Positions 18,053-25,824 of a stretch of DNA of 51,437 nucleotides are shown here, piece after piece. Numbering within the stretch: position 1 is the stretch's first letter; every line of letters begins with the position of its first letter. The stretch comes from Mycobacterium sp. ST-F2. Its GTDB lineage: Bacteria; Actinomycetota; Actinomycetes; Mycobacteriales; Mycobacteriaceae. A program made the translations under genes and the position numbers. The notes under the pieces are model-generated. The model did not search any database. It was not told where the DNA came from and was given only the letters and a program-made list of their open reading frames with translations. The DNA is taken from assembly GCF_001905655.1 (NCBI RefSeq), contig NZ_JMHT01000041.1, positions 1 through 51,437 on the forward strand, written 5' to 3'.

Positions 18053-18813
18053 TACCTCACCCCCGCCCTTCCCGTTCTCCGCCAGTAAACCCAATATTCC
18101 CTGCGTATGCAAAGATAGCAAATATCAATATCAATCCATCGGGGACTTGAACACGACGCCGACCTCACCGACCCGATCGGTGGCTGTGAGATCGTCATTA
18201 GCAAATAGATGCAGCTCAACACCCAAATGACATGGGCACCCCCGGCGACGCACACACCGCCCGACGCTGCGGCGCCCGACCGCAAATCCCGGGCAGGCAT
18301 CCGATTGGCAAATTATGAACGGATGACTGTGAAACCTGGGAGCGAACGCCGCTCCGTGGTGCTCCGGCCCCTCGGCACGCCGACCTCGAGGGCCTCACTC
18401 CTGCAACCGCTGTTCAGCGATCAAGCAAATTATCAATCGCCTTCACATCCGCCGCACACTTACCGAACCGTCTCTGTAAACAAGCTGCTGCACAGTACAA
18501 TTCATCGCGAAGCGGTTAAGTCAAGATTCACTGGTCGATGTTAACAAGCAAACACGCAAAAAACATTCGGCAAAGAATATTTCCGCTACGTCGTGACGGT
18601 GATCCGAGACAACCCGCCGCGGGTCGTGGCGCTGCCCACGCCTGCCGCCACCCCAATCCCTTTGGGGATCAACCGATCCGATTCCCGAGCCACGCGCAGT
18701 CGCGACACCGGCCGTGATCTAGCTAACAACGCCTATCGAATAGTGTTTCTAATCGCTATATTCCTAATTGTCATACACCCCCGGTCAACGGCGACAATGT
18801 GGAGGCCTCTGTG
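18053..18813. other. Long AT-rich intergenic region upstream of the GGDEF-EAL gene
   Basis: These 761 bases lie between the divergent GGDEF-EAL and IclR-family genes. No frame has protein-like sequence with a ribosome binding site. The region is clearly AT-richer than its surroundings and contains nine GCAAA words, all on the plus strand (see the separate regulatory entry). It must carry promoters for both flanking genes. GGAGG at 18801-18805 serves the IclR gene. Confidence 0.55.
18109..18574 (+). promoter_or_regulatory. Strand-biased cluster of GCAAA words, EspR-like sites
   Basis: GCAAA begins at 18109, 18118, 18201, 18282, 18308, 18425, 18548, 18556 and 18570 on the plus strand, and I find no TTTGC on that strand in the same stretch. 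Four fit (C/T)(A/G)GCAAA exactly (18116-18122, 18199-18205, 18306-18312, 18568-18574), the complement of TTTGC(T/C)(G/A), which I recall as the EspR site of M. tuberculosis. EspR is a nucleoid-associated regulator that binds clustered sites. The words stand upstream of the c-di-GMP enzyme gene at 18052. Function is inferred, not shown. Confidence 0.45.
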
Positions 18814-19623
18814 ATGTCGGAACACGAATCAACGACACCTGGTGCGGTCCTTGATCGGGTGTGCTTGATCCTCGACGCGTTCGACGGGTCCGGCCGTCTC
18901 ACGCTGGCGCAGATCGTGCGCCGCACCGGCCTGCCCCGGTCCTCGGCTCACCGCATGCTGGAACGCCTGGTCCAGCTGCGATTCTTGCGCCGTAACGGCC
19001 GCGACTACGAACTCGGGATGCGGCTGGTGGAGCTCGGCTCGCTGGCTGTGCACCAGGACCGCATGCATCGTGCCGCGATGCCGTTGCTCCATCAGCTGCA
19101 CCGCGCCACCGGCCTGGTCGTCCACCTCGCGGTGCTCGACGGCAGCGACGTCGTCTACCTGGAGAAGGTCGGCAACGCCTTGATCACCGCGGTACCGTCG
19201 CGCGTGGGCGGCCGCCAGCCGGCGCACTGTACCGCCGTCGGCAAAGCCATCCTGGCCTACAACCAGGATGCCGAGGTCGACCTCACAACCCGCAAGACCA
19301 AGTACTCGATCGCGAACAGCACGCAGCTCACGGCCGAACTGGCCAAGGTGCGCGCCCGTGGCGTCGCCGTCGACCGCGAGGAGTCCGTGCCCGGATTCGG
19401 TTGCGTCGCAGCGCCTATCGGAGGCGAAGGGGAAGCCGTCGCCGCCGTATCGGTATGTGGCCCCATGAACCGCATGGCCTTCGACCAATTGACAGCACCG
19501 GTGCGGATGATCGCGATGGGCATCTGGCGCAACGCCGAAGACGGCCCGGCCCGCGTCACGCCCGCCCTGCAACCGATCCGCCCGCTCCGGACGGGCCCCG
19601 GTCCTACCCCGCCGCAGAAATGA
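18814..19623 (+). CDS. IclR family transcriptional regulator
   Basis: A 269-aa IclR-type regulator: a winged helix near the N-terminus (about residues 8-70, with SRLTLAQIVRRTGLPRSS-like recognition helix and LRRNGRDYELG wing) followed by the IclR effector domain (about 80-245; HLAVLDGSDVVYLEKV, TAVGKAILA, GFGCVAAPIGG). ATG at 18814 is chosen because GGAGG lies 8 bases before it; GTGs at 18799 and 18811 are in frame. It is followed by a perfect hairpin and a convergent acyl-CoA dehydrogenase gene. Effector and targets are unknown; catabolic control is the usual role of the family. Confidence 0.88.
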   Translation: MSEHESTTPGAVLDRVCLILDAFDGSGRLTLAQIVRRTGLPRSSAHRMLERLVQLRFLRRNGRDYELGMRLVELGSLAVHQDRMHRAAMPLLHQLHRATGLVVHLAVLDGSDVVYLEKVGNALITAVPSRVGGRQPAHCTAVGKAILAYNQDAEVDLTTRKTKYSIANSTQLTAELAKVRARGVAVDREESVPGFGCVAAPIGGEGEAVAAVSVCGPMNRMAFDQLTAPVRMIAMGIWRNAEDGPARVTPALQPIRPLRTGPGPTPPQK

Positions 19624-19656
19624 GCGTCGGACCCGAGGAATCCTCGGGTCCGACGC
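19624..19656. terminator. Bidirectional terminator hairpin between convergent genes
   Basis: A perfect 16-base inverted repeat (GCGTCGGACCCGAGGA and its complement) with a single A at the centre starts directly after the TGA of the IclR gene and precedes the stop of the convergent acyl-CoA dehydrogenase gene at 19681. It has no U-tract, which is usual for mycobacterial terminators. Confidence 0.7.
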
Positions 19657-19680
19657 CTACTTCGCCGGTGGGCCGGCTGA

Positions 19681-21456
19681 TCAGAACCAGTCGACCTGCG
19701 CCTCGACGGTGGTGCGGTCCAGGCTGGCCAGCAGGTCCAGCTGGGTCGTCACCTTGGGCAGCTCGTAGCGGAAGAAGTACTGCGCCGCAGCACGTTTCCC
19801 GTCGTAGAAGTTGCCGGTGTTGCCGCCGACGGCGACCAGCTGCTCCAGCCAGATCCACGCCATCACGATGTGGCCGGCGGCCTCGAGGTAGGCGGTCGAG
19901 TTCGCGAGCGTGGTTTCGGCGTCGCCCGCGGCCCACAGTGTCGCGGTCACCTCGACCAGACGCTCGGTCTGGGCCTGCAGGTCCCGCGCGTAGGCCGCGG
20001 TGGCGTCGGACTTCAGTGCGGTTTCGACGGTGTCGTTGATCCGCCGCTGCAGCAGCTTCAGGCCCGCGCCATCCTGCATGACGACCTTGCGGCCGAGCAG
20101 GTCGATCCCGTGGATGCCGTGCGTGCCCTCGTGAATGGCGTTCAGGCGGTTGTCACGGTACTGCTGCTCGACGTCGTACTCGGTGGTGTAGCCGTAACCA
20201 CCGTGAATCTGGATGCCGAGGTTGTTGGCCTCCAGGCACCACTGCGACGGCCAGCTCTTGGCGATCGGGGTCAGCACCTCGAGCATCAGCTCGGCCTCGT
20301 CGCGCTCGGCGCCGGTGAGGATCTTGATCTCGTCGACCAGGCGTGCGGCGTACAGCCCGAGCGCCAAAGCGCCTTCCACATAAGACTTCTGGGCCAGCAG
20401 CATGCGCTTGACGTCGGCGTGCTCGATGATGGCGACCTGCGAACGCGACGGGTCCTTGTCGCCGACCGGACGGCCCTGCGTGCGCACCTTGGCGTACTCC
20501 AGCGACGTGAGGTAGCCGGCGTAGCCGATGGCGGTGGCCATCGAGCCGACGGCGACACGGGCCTCGTTCATCATGTGGAACATGTACGCCAGGCCGCGGT
20601 GCTCCTCGCCGACCAGGTAGCCGACGGCACCCGGCTCGTCGGTGGGCTGGTGGCTGCCGTCACCGAAGTTCAGCAGGGCGTTGGTGGTGCCGTGATTGCC
20701 CATCTTGTGGTTGAGGCTGACGAGCGCGACGTCGTTGCGGGTGCCGTCGGTCAGGAACTTCGGCACGATGAACAGCGAGATGCCCTTGACGCCGGGTCCG
20801 CCGCCGGGGACCTTGGCCAGCACCAGGTGGACGATGTTCTCGGACAGCTCGTGGTCACCGCCGGTGATCCACATCTTGGTGCCCGTGACGCGGTAGGTGC
20901 CGTCGGCGGCCTTGGTGGCCTTGGTGCTGATGTCGGCGAGCGACGAGCCGGCGTCCGGCTCCGAGAGGCACATGGTGCCGAAGTAGCGGCCTTCGAGCAT
21001 GGGGCGAACCCAGGTGTCGATCTGCTCTTCGGTGCCGTACTCGGTCAGCAGGTTGGCATTGCCGACGGTGAGGAACGCGTACGAGAAGGTGGCGGGGTTC
21101 GCGGCGCGGAAGAACGCGGCCGACGACTGCGCGACCACGTTGGGCAGCTGCATGCCGCCGACGCGCTCGTCGAACGAGCTGGCCATCAGGCCCGCGCCGT
21201 TGAAGTCGTCCAGCGCCTGCTTGATCTCGTCGATCAGCACCACCTTGCCGTTCTCATCGACGAACGGCGGGTTGTGGTCGGCCTTCTTGTTGTGCGGCGC
21301 GAATCGCTTGGTCGCGATGTCCGAGCTGAGGTCGAGGACCGCGTCGAAGGTGTCGCGGGAATGCTCCGCGAAATGCTCGTGCTTGGTGAGCTCGACCACG
21401 TCGAGCCACTCGTACAGCAAGAAGTCCAGGTCGCGCCGAGACATGAAATCAGTCAC
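19681..21456 (-). CDS. Acyl-CoA dehydrogenase (long, AidB/FadE5-like type)
   Basis: A 591-aa FAD-dependent acyl-CoA dehydrogenase of the long class with an extra C-terminal domain. Visible signatures are the FAD-binding stretch MCLSEPDAGSSLADISTKA, the TGTKMWITGGDHE segment, and NAIHEGTHGIHGIDLLGRK, where E443 is the expected catalytic base. It would introduce the alpha-beta double bond in beta-oxidation of an acyl-CoA. GTG at 21456 is preferred because AAGGTGG lies just upstream; the frame is open to 21483. The divergent TetR gene and the palindrome between them suggest repression relieved by an acyl-CoA or fatty acid. I do not assign a fadE number. Confidence 0.9.
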   Translation of the reverse strand: MTDFMSRRDLDFLLYEWLDVVELTKHEHFAEHSRDTFDAVLDLSSDIATKRFAPHNKKADHNPPFVDENGKVVLIDEIKQALDDFNGAGLMASSFDERVGGMQLPNVVAQSSAAFFRAANPATFSYAFLTVGNANLLTEYGTEEQIDTWVRPMLEGRYFGTMCLSEPDAGSSLADISTKATKAADGTYRVTGTKMWITGGDHELSENIVHLVLAKVPGGGPGVKGISLFIVPKFLTDGTRNDVALVSLNHKMGNHGTTNALLNFGDGSHQPTDEPGAVGYLVGEEHRGLAYMFHMMNEARVAVGSMATAIGYAGYLTSLEYAKVRTQGRPVGDKDPSRSQVAIIEHADVKRMLLAQKSYVEGALALGLYAARLVDEIKILTGAERDEAELMLEVLTPIAKSWPSQWCLEANNLGIQIHGGYGYTTEYDVEQQYRDNRLNAIHEGTHGIHGIDLLGRKVVMQDGAGLKLLQRRINDTVETALKSDATAAYARDLQAQTERLVEVTATLWAAGDAETTLANSTAYLEAAGHIVMAWIWLEQLVAVGGNTGNFYDGKRAAAQYFFRYELPKVTTQLDLLASLDRTTVEAQVDWF

Positions 21457-21486
21457 GTGGGTTCCACCTTCCAAAGGGGCCAAACA

Positions 21487-21519
21487 TTAGCGGTCGCTCA
21501 TTTCCTAAGCGATTGCTAA
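21487..21519. promoter_or_regulatory. Operator-like inverted repeat between acyl-CoA dehydrogenase and TetR genes
   Basis: TTAGCGGTCGCT (21487-21498) and AGCGATTGCTAA (21508-21519) form inverted arms that match at 10 of 12 positions around a 9-base spacer. The site lies between the divergent starts at 21456 and 21570, where a TetR protein would block both promoters. Assignment to the adjacent TetR protein is inference from position and symmetry. Confidence 0.6.
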
Positions 21520-21569
21520 TATCGCCTATCGGCCTGGCCTGTGTCAACTGTGTGTACGATCACGTGCAC

Positions 21570-22154
21570 ATGAAGACCGACCGGACAACCGATTCGGCCG
21601 CCGCCGAACGCATCCGACGCGCGGCCATCGAGGCATTCGCCGAGTCCGGCTACGGCGGCAGTTCCACCCGCCAGATCGCCAAGCGCCTCAACATGAGCGC
21701 GACGGCCATGTACCCGCACTACCGCTCGAAGGAAGAGCTGCTCTACGCGATCGCCCTCGAGGGGCACGGCAGCCTCCTGGCGACGCTGCGCACCACCGAC
21801 GACGCGGCCGCCCCGCCCGCAGAACGCTTCCATGCAGTCGTCGCGGCGTTCGCGACGTGGCATGCGGAGAACAGCAAGCAGGCCAGGGTCGTGCAGTACG
21901 AACTGCACGGCCTGACCCCGGCGCACTACCGCACCATCGCCCCGCTGCGGCACCAGGTCACCGCGGTGGTCGCCGGCATCATCGAAAGCGGTATGGCGAC
22001 AGGCGAATTCCACGTCGACAACCTCGACGACGTCGTCATGGCGATCTCGTCGCTGTGCGTCGACGTGTGCCGGTGGTTCCCCTCACGCACCCACCGCGAT
22101 CCCCACAAGCTGGGCGAGATCTACGCCCAGGTCGCCGCCCGCCTGGTGCGCTGA
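21570..22154 (+). CDS. TetR/AcrR family regulator, probable repressor of the acyl-CoA dehydrogenase gene
   Basis: A 194-aa TetR protein with a canonical helix-turn-helix (about residues 10-55; AAIEAFAESGYGGSSTRQIA, then MSATAMYPHYRSKEELLYAI) and a TetR C-terminal domain resembling the fatty-acid-responsive regulators of mycobacteria. ATG at 21570 is chosen; the frame is open to 21513, but that stretch covers the operator. It is divergent from the acyl-CoA dehydrogenase gene with a 33-base inverted repeat between them, so self-repression and control of that enzyme are likely. It ends 14 bases before the stop of the convergent DUF445 gene. Confidence 0.87.
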   Translation: MKTDRTTDSAAAERIRRAAIEAFAESGYGGSSTRQIAKRLNMSATAMYPHYRSKEELLYAIALEGHGSLLATLRTTDDAAAPPAERFHAVVAAFATWHAENSKQARVVQYELHGLTPAHYRTIAPLRHQVTAVVAGIIESGMATGEFHVDNLDDVVMAISSLCVDVCRWFPSRTHRDPHKLGEIYAQVAARLVR

Positions 22155-22167
22155 CCGCACCGCACGG

Positions 22168-23487
22168 TCAGCGATGCAGGACGGCCGCAACCAGGTCGGC
22201 CAGCGCGGCCGGGCTGTGCACGTCGCGGCCGAACAGCTCCATGATCTGCACCTGAAACTCACCGACGATGCCACCCAGGATCGCGCCGACGGCGATCACC
22301 AGCTTCTCGTCGTCCTTGAAGATCGGCCGCAGAATCGACTCGTACTCTTCGTTGGTGAGCCGGCTCATCTTGTCGACGATGATGTTCGCCAGGTCCATCT
22401 TGTCCTTGGCGTAGTCCTCGGCGATCGCCAGTGTTTCCGGCAGCCGCGCCAGCACGGTCGACACCACGGTGTCTTTCATCGTGTTGTATCGCTGACCGCC
22501 GACCACCAACTTCACCAACGGCGCCGCGGCGCCCATCTGACTGTCGATGGCCGTCTGAATCTCCTTGGCGACCAACGCGAACAGCTTGTCGGCGCCCGGC
22601 CCGGTCAACACTGCGTTGAACAAGATGTCGGGCGCGAAGAGGTCCTGCGCAAGGATTTTGGCGTAGTCGCGCGTGATCTTCTCGCGCTGGTCATGCAGGA
22701 GTCCGCGAAACGGAAACAGACCGAGATACTTCTTCTCATACACCGGACGGAACAACATGTTCAGTGCGATGTAGTCGCTGACGGCGCCCACCCCGAACCC
22801 GAAGGCCGGCATGATCCACGGATTGTGGAACAGGCCCCACGCGACCATCTGCACGCAGCCGATGACCAATCCGAAGTAGATTCCGCTGCGGCGCATGAAC
22901 GCCATCGCGTCGTCTGCGACGGTCCGCATGAGCCTGACGAGTTTCACCTTGTTGCGCACCAGGGTGGTCACCGCGATGAACTGGAAATCGAGATAGCGAC
23001 TCAGATCGGAGCTGATCTCCGTCAGCATGCGAGCCACCGTGCGCGGCGTCTGTGCCTGAATCCGGGCGCGGATGGCTTCGCGGGCGGCGTCGGGCAGGGA
23101 GTCCCAGAGGCCCGGGCGGATCTGCTCGGCCAATTCGCGCGAAATCTCGTCGACCGCGCGGGTCAACGGCACCTGCAACGCCGCCATCATCTCGTCGACG
23201 TCGATCCGGCTCAGTAGTTCTTCGGGTCTGAGCAGGTTCTCGGTCAGCAGCTCGATGGTCTTGGAACCGACCTTGCCCGCCCGCCGCGGCACGATGCCCT
23301 GCCAGCCCAGCGGACCGATGCCTTTGAATTCCAAGGGCTGATACAGCATCTCGAGCGCCACGATCTTCGTGCTCCACCCGACGAACGCGGCCACGAACGG
23401 CATGGAGACGTAGACAAGCCAATTGGCCCCGAAATCGGCTTTGATCTCCGACCAGGTCTGGATCGCGAGGATGACCTCGCGGCTCAC
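22168..23487 (-). CDS. DUF445 family membrane protein
   Basis: A 439-aa protein of the DUF445 family (YjiN/YheB type), of unknown biochemical function. Membrane segments lie near the N-terminus (WLVYVSMPFVAAFVGWSTKI, about 23-42) and in the middle (about 203-243). The family signature K-V-G-S-K-T-x-E-L-L-T-x-N-L follows the first segment, and a second copy of the family motif with DYIALNMLFRPVYEKK follows the middle segment. The start is a GTG. It stands alone between a convergent TetR gene and the divergent cyclase-like gene. No operon partner suggests a role. Confidence 0.85.
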   Translation of the reverse strand: MSREVILAIQTWSEIKADFGANWLVYVSMPFVAAFVGWSTKIVALEMLYQPLEFKGIGPLGWQGIVPRRAGKVGSKTIELLTENLLRPEELLSRIDVDEMMAALQVPLTRAVDEISRELAEQIRPGLWDSLPDAAREAIRARIQAQTPRTVARMLTEISSDLSRYLDFQFIAVTTLVRNKVKLVRLMRTVADDAMAFMRRSGIYFGLVIGCVQMVAWGLFHNPWIMPAFGFGVGAVSDYIALNMLFRPVYEKKYLGLFPFRGLLHDQREKITRDYAKILAQDLFAPDILFNAVLTGPGADKLFALVAKEIQTAIDSQMGAAAPLVKLVVGGQRYNTMKDTVVSTVLARLPETLAIAEDYAKDKMDLANIIVDKMSRLTNEEYESILRPIFKDDEKLVIAVGAILGGIVGEFQVQIMELFGRDVHSPAALADLVAAVLHR

Positions 23488-23623
23488 CGATCACCGTCCC
23501 GCATGGCGGCAAAGGCTATGCCGAAAGGCCATATATTGCATGATTTTTCACCGGGTACCTGCGATAACCGGCCGGTGACCTGCACCGCTCGTGATGTACT
23601 TGCTGCCGACGACAGGAGGCCCG

Positions 23624-25822
23624 ATGGTCAACCCTCCACCGGAGGACCGCAGTGAGGTCGTGACGACAGCCGCCGCCAGGCCGGCTGCGGACGACGCACC
23701 GGCGCCTGAGCACGTCCGGCTGCGGCGCGTGCGCGGCAGATTCAGCATCCAGTCGAAGCTCATCACGATGCTGCTCGGAGCCAGCATCGTGTCGGCCGCC
23801 GTGGTGGGATTCATCGGTTACCAGACCGGGCAGGCCTCGTTGCGCAACGCCGCCTTCGACCGGCTCACCCAGGTGCGCGAAACCCAGGCCCGGCAGTTCG
23901 GGGTCCAGATCGCCAATCTGCGCAACGCCCTGCTCGTCTACACCAGTGGGCCGGCGATGGCAGAAGCAATACAGGCCTTCAGCGCCGGGTTCAACGAATT
24001 GTCTACCGCCCCAATCGATCCCGCGCAGCAACAGGCCATCGTCAACTACTACAACCAGGAACTGATCACCCCGATCGAGCGGGCGACGGGAGCCAAGCTC
24101 AATCTCGACGTCCTGCTGCCGTCTACCAACGCAGCGCGGTATCTCCAAGCCCGCTACACCGTCCCCACCGCGCAGCAGGGCGCACCGCCTCCGGCCCCGG
24201 AACCCGGCGCCTGGGCCGCCGCCGCCCGCCGCTACGACCCGTTCTTCGAAAAGGTGGTGAACCTGTTCGGCTACGGCGACGCGCTGCTGATCGACGAAGC
24301 AGGCGACGTCGTCTACTCCGCGAAAAAGCGCGCCGACCTCGGCACCAACGTCCTCACCGGACCGTACGAACAGGGCAACCTCCACGAGGCATTCGCGAAG
24401 GCCATGGGCGCTGACCGTGTCGACTACGCCTCGGTCACCGACTATCAGACCTACCACCCGGCCGGCGACCACCCCGTCGCATGGATGGCAGCGCCCGTCG
24501 TGTCGGGCGGTCACACCGTAGGTGTCCTGGCCCTGCAGTTCCCCATCACCGGCCTCAACTCGCTGATGACGTTCAACGGCAAGTGGCAGGCCAACGGTCT
24601 GGGCGCCACCGGCGAAACCTACCTTGCCGGCGCCGACAACCTCATGCGGTCCAACTCCCGGCTGTTCGTGGAGAACAAGCAGGCCTACCAGCGCGATGTC
24701 ACCGCAGCCGGGACACCGGCCGCCATCGCCGAGCGGGCCGTCCGGCTCGGCGGTACGACGCTGCTGCAGCCCGTCGGCGGCCCCGCCACCCGAGCGGCCG
24801 AACGCGGCCAGTCCGGGGTCCTGATCGCGACCGACTACCTCGATCAGGAGACTCTGCAGTCCTACGCGCCGGTGACCGTCGGCCCCGACGTGACGTGGAC
24901 CATCGTGGCCAAGATCGACACCGCCGAAGCGTTTGCGCCGGAACGGGTCTTCACCAGAACCATGGGCGTCGCCGTGGCGGCGATCGTCATCCTGGACTGC
25001 CTGGCCGCCATGGCCCTGGCGCAGCTGTTCGTACGTCCCATCCGCCGGCTCGAGGCCGGCGCGCAGAAGGTCAGTCGAGGCGACTACGACGACGTGATCC
25101 CGGCACGAACGCGGGACGAATTCGGTGATCTGACCAAGACTTTCAACGACATGAGCCGGCTGCTCGGCATCAAGGACGAGTTGCTGCGCCGCGAACGCAA
25201 GGAAAACGCGCAGCTGTTGAGGTCGCTGATGCCCGAAGCCGTCGCCGAACGCTACCGACAGGGCGAAGAGCCCATCAGCGAGAGCCACCAGGACGTCGCG
25301 GTGCTGTTCGCGGACATCGACGGCCTGGACGCCCTCGCCAACGAGCTGCCCTCCGACGAGTTCCTCACGGTCGTCAACGAATTGGTCCGCCAGTTCGATG
25401 ATGCCGCCGAACGCAACGGCGTCGAGGCGATGCGCGTCCTGCGCAACGGCTACACGGCGAGTTGCGGATTGAACGTGCCGCGGTTGGACAATGTCGAGCG
25501 CACCGTCGCGTTCGCCATCGAGATGCAACGCATCGTGGCGCGCCTCAATGCCGAGGACAATCTGCAGCTCGGTTTCCGGGCCGGCATCGACACCGGCCAG
25601 GTCACCAGCGGTCTGGTGGGCAGCACCACGATGATCTACGACATGTGGGGCGGCGCAGTCGATCTGGCGTATCAGATCCAGGCCGGCGGCAGCGAACCCG
25701 GCATCTACATCACCTCGCGGGTGCGCGACGCCGTGCATGACACTCATCGGTTCACCCAGGCGGGACAGTTCACCGTCGGTGACACCGAGGAGACGGTCTG
25801 GCGGCTGACAGGGCGGCGGTAG
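23624..25822 (+). CDS. Membrane receptor with degenerate class III nucleotide cyclase domain (Rv2435c-like)
   Basis: A 732-aa protein: cytoplasmic tail, membrane segment (about 47-70), large extracytoplasmic Cache-like sensor (to about 440), second membrane segment (446-470), HAMP domain, and a class III cyclase homology domain (about 555-690). One metal motif is kept (FADIDG, D564 and D566). The second metal Asp is Asn (N608 in RNGYTASCG), the purine-binding Lys is Arg, the Asn of the VNxAxR motif is Asp (D680) and its Arg is Gln (Q684). It is therefore unlikely to be a working adenylyl cyclase and may sense or bind instead. ATG at 23624 has AGGAGG upstream. The MscS/cNMP gene starts 2 bases after its stop. 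Confidence 0.87.
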   Translation: MVNPPPEDRSEVVTTAAARPAADDAPAPEHVRLRRVRGRFSIQSKLITMLLGASIVSAAVVGFIGYQTGQASLRNAAFDRLTQVRETQARQFGVQIANLRNALLVYTSGPAMAEAIQAFSAGFNELSTAPIDPAQQQAIVNYYNQELITPIERATGAKLNLDVLLPSTNAARYLQARYTVPTAQQGAPPPAPEPGAWAAAARRYDPFFEKVVNLFGYGDALLIDEAGDVVYSAKKRADLGTNVLTGPYEQGNLHEAFAKAMGADRVDYASVTDYQTYHPAGDHPVAWMAAPVVSGGHTVGVLALQFPITGLNSLMTFNGKWQANGLGATGETYLAGADNLMRSNSRLFVENKQAYQRDVTAAGTPAAIAERAVRLGGTTLLQPVGGPATRAAERGQSGVLIATDYLDQETLQSYAPVTVGPDVTWTIVAKIDTAEAFAPERVFTRTMGVAVAAIVILDCLAAMALAQLFVRPIRRLEAGAQKVSRGDYDDVIPARTRDEFGDLTKTFNDMSRLLGIKDELLRRERKENAQLLRSLMPEAVAERYRQGEEPISESHQDVAVLFADIDGLDALANELPSDEFLTVVNELVRQFDDAAERNGVEAMRVLRNGYTASCGLNVPRLDNVERTVAFAIEMQRIVARLNAEDNLQLGFRAGIDTGQVTSGLVGSTTMIYDMWGGAVDLAYQIQAGGSEPGIYITSRVRDAVHDTHRFTQAGQFTVGDTEETVWRLTGRR

Positions 25823-25824
25823 TC

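Noticed and set aside
18593..18814. A 73-codon frame with a hydrophobic stretch before the IclR gene
   Set aside because: It overlaps the IclR ribosome binding site, its own start has no Shine-Dalgarno sequence, and the hydrophobic stretch follows from AT-rich promoter DNA.
19870..21519. A 549-codon rightward frame opposite the acyl-CoA dehydrogenase
   Set aside because: It is a shadow of a clear enzyme on the other strand, and its translation is dominated by Val, Gly, Leu and Arg without any domain.
23516..25747. A 743-codon leftward frame opposite the cyclase-like receptor
   Set aside because: It is antisense to a well-supported multidomain protein; long opposite frames are expected in GC-rich genes.
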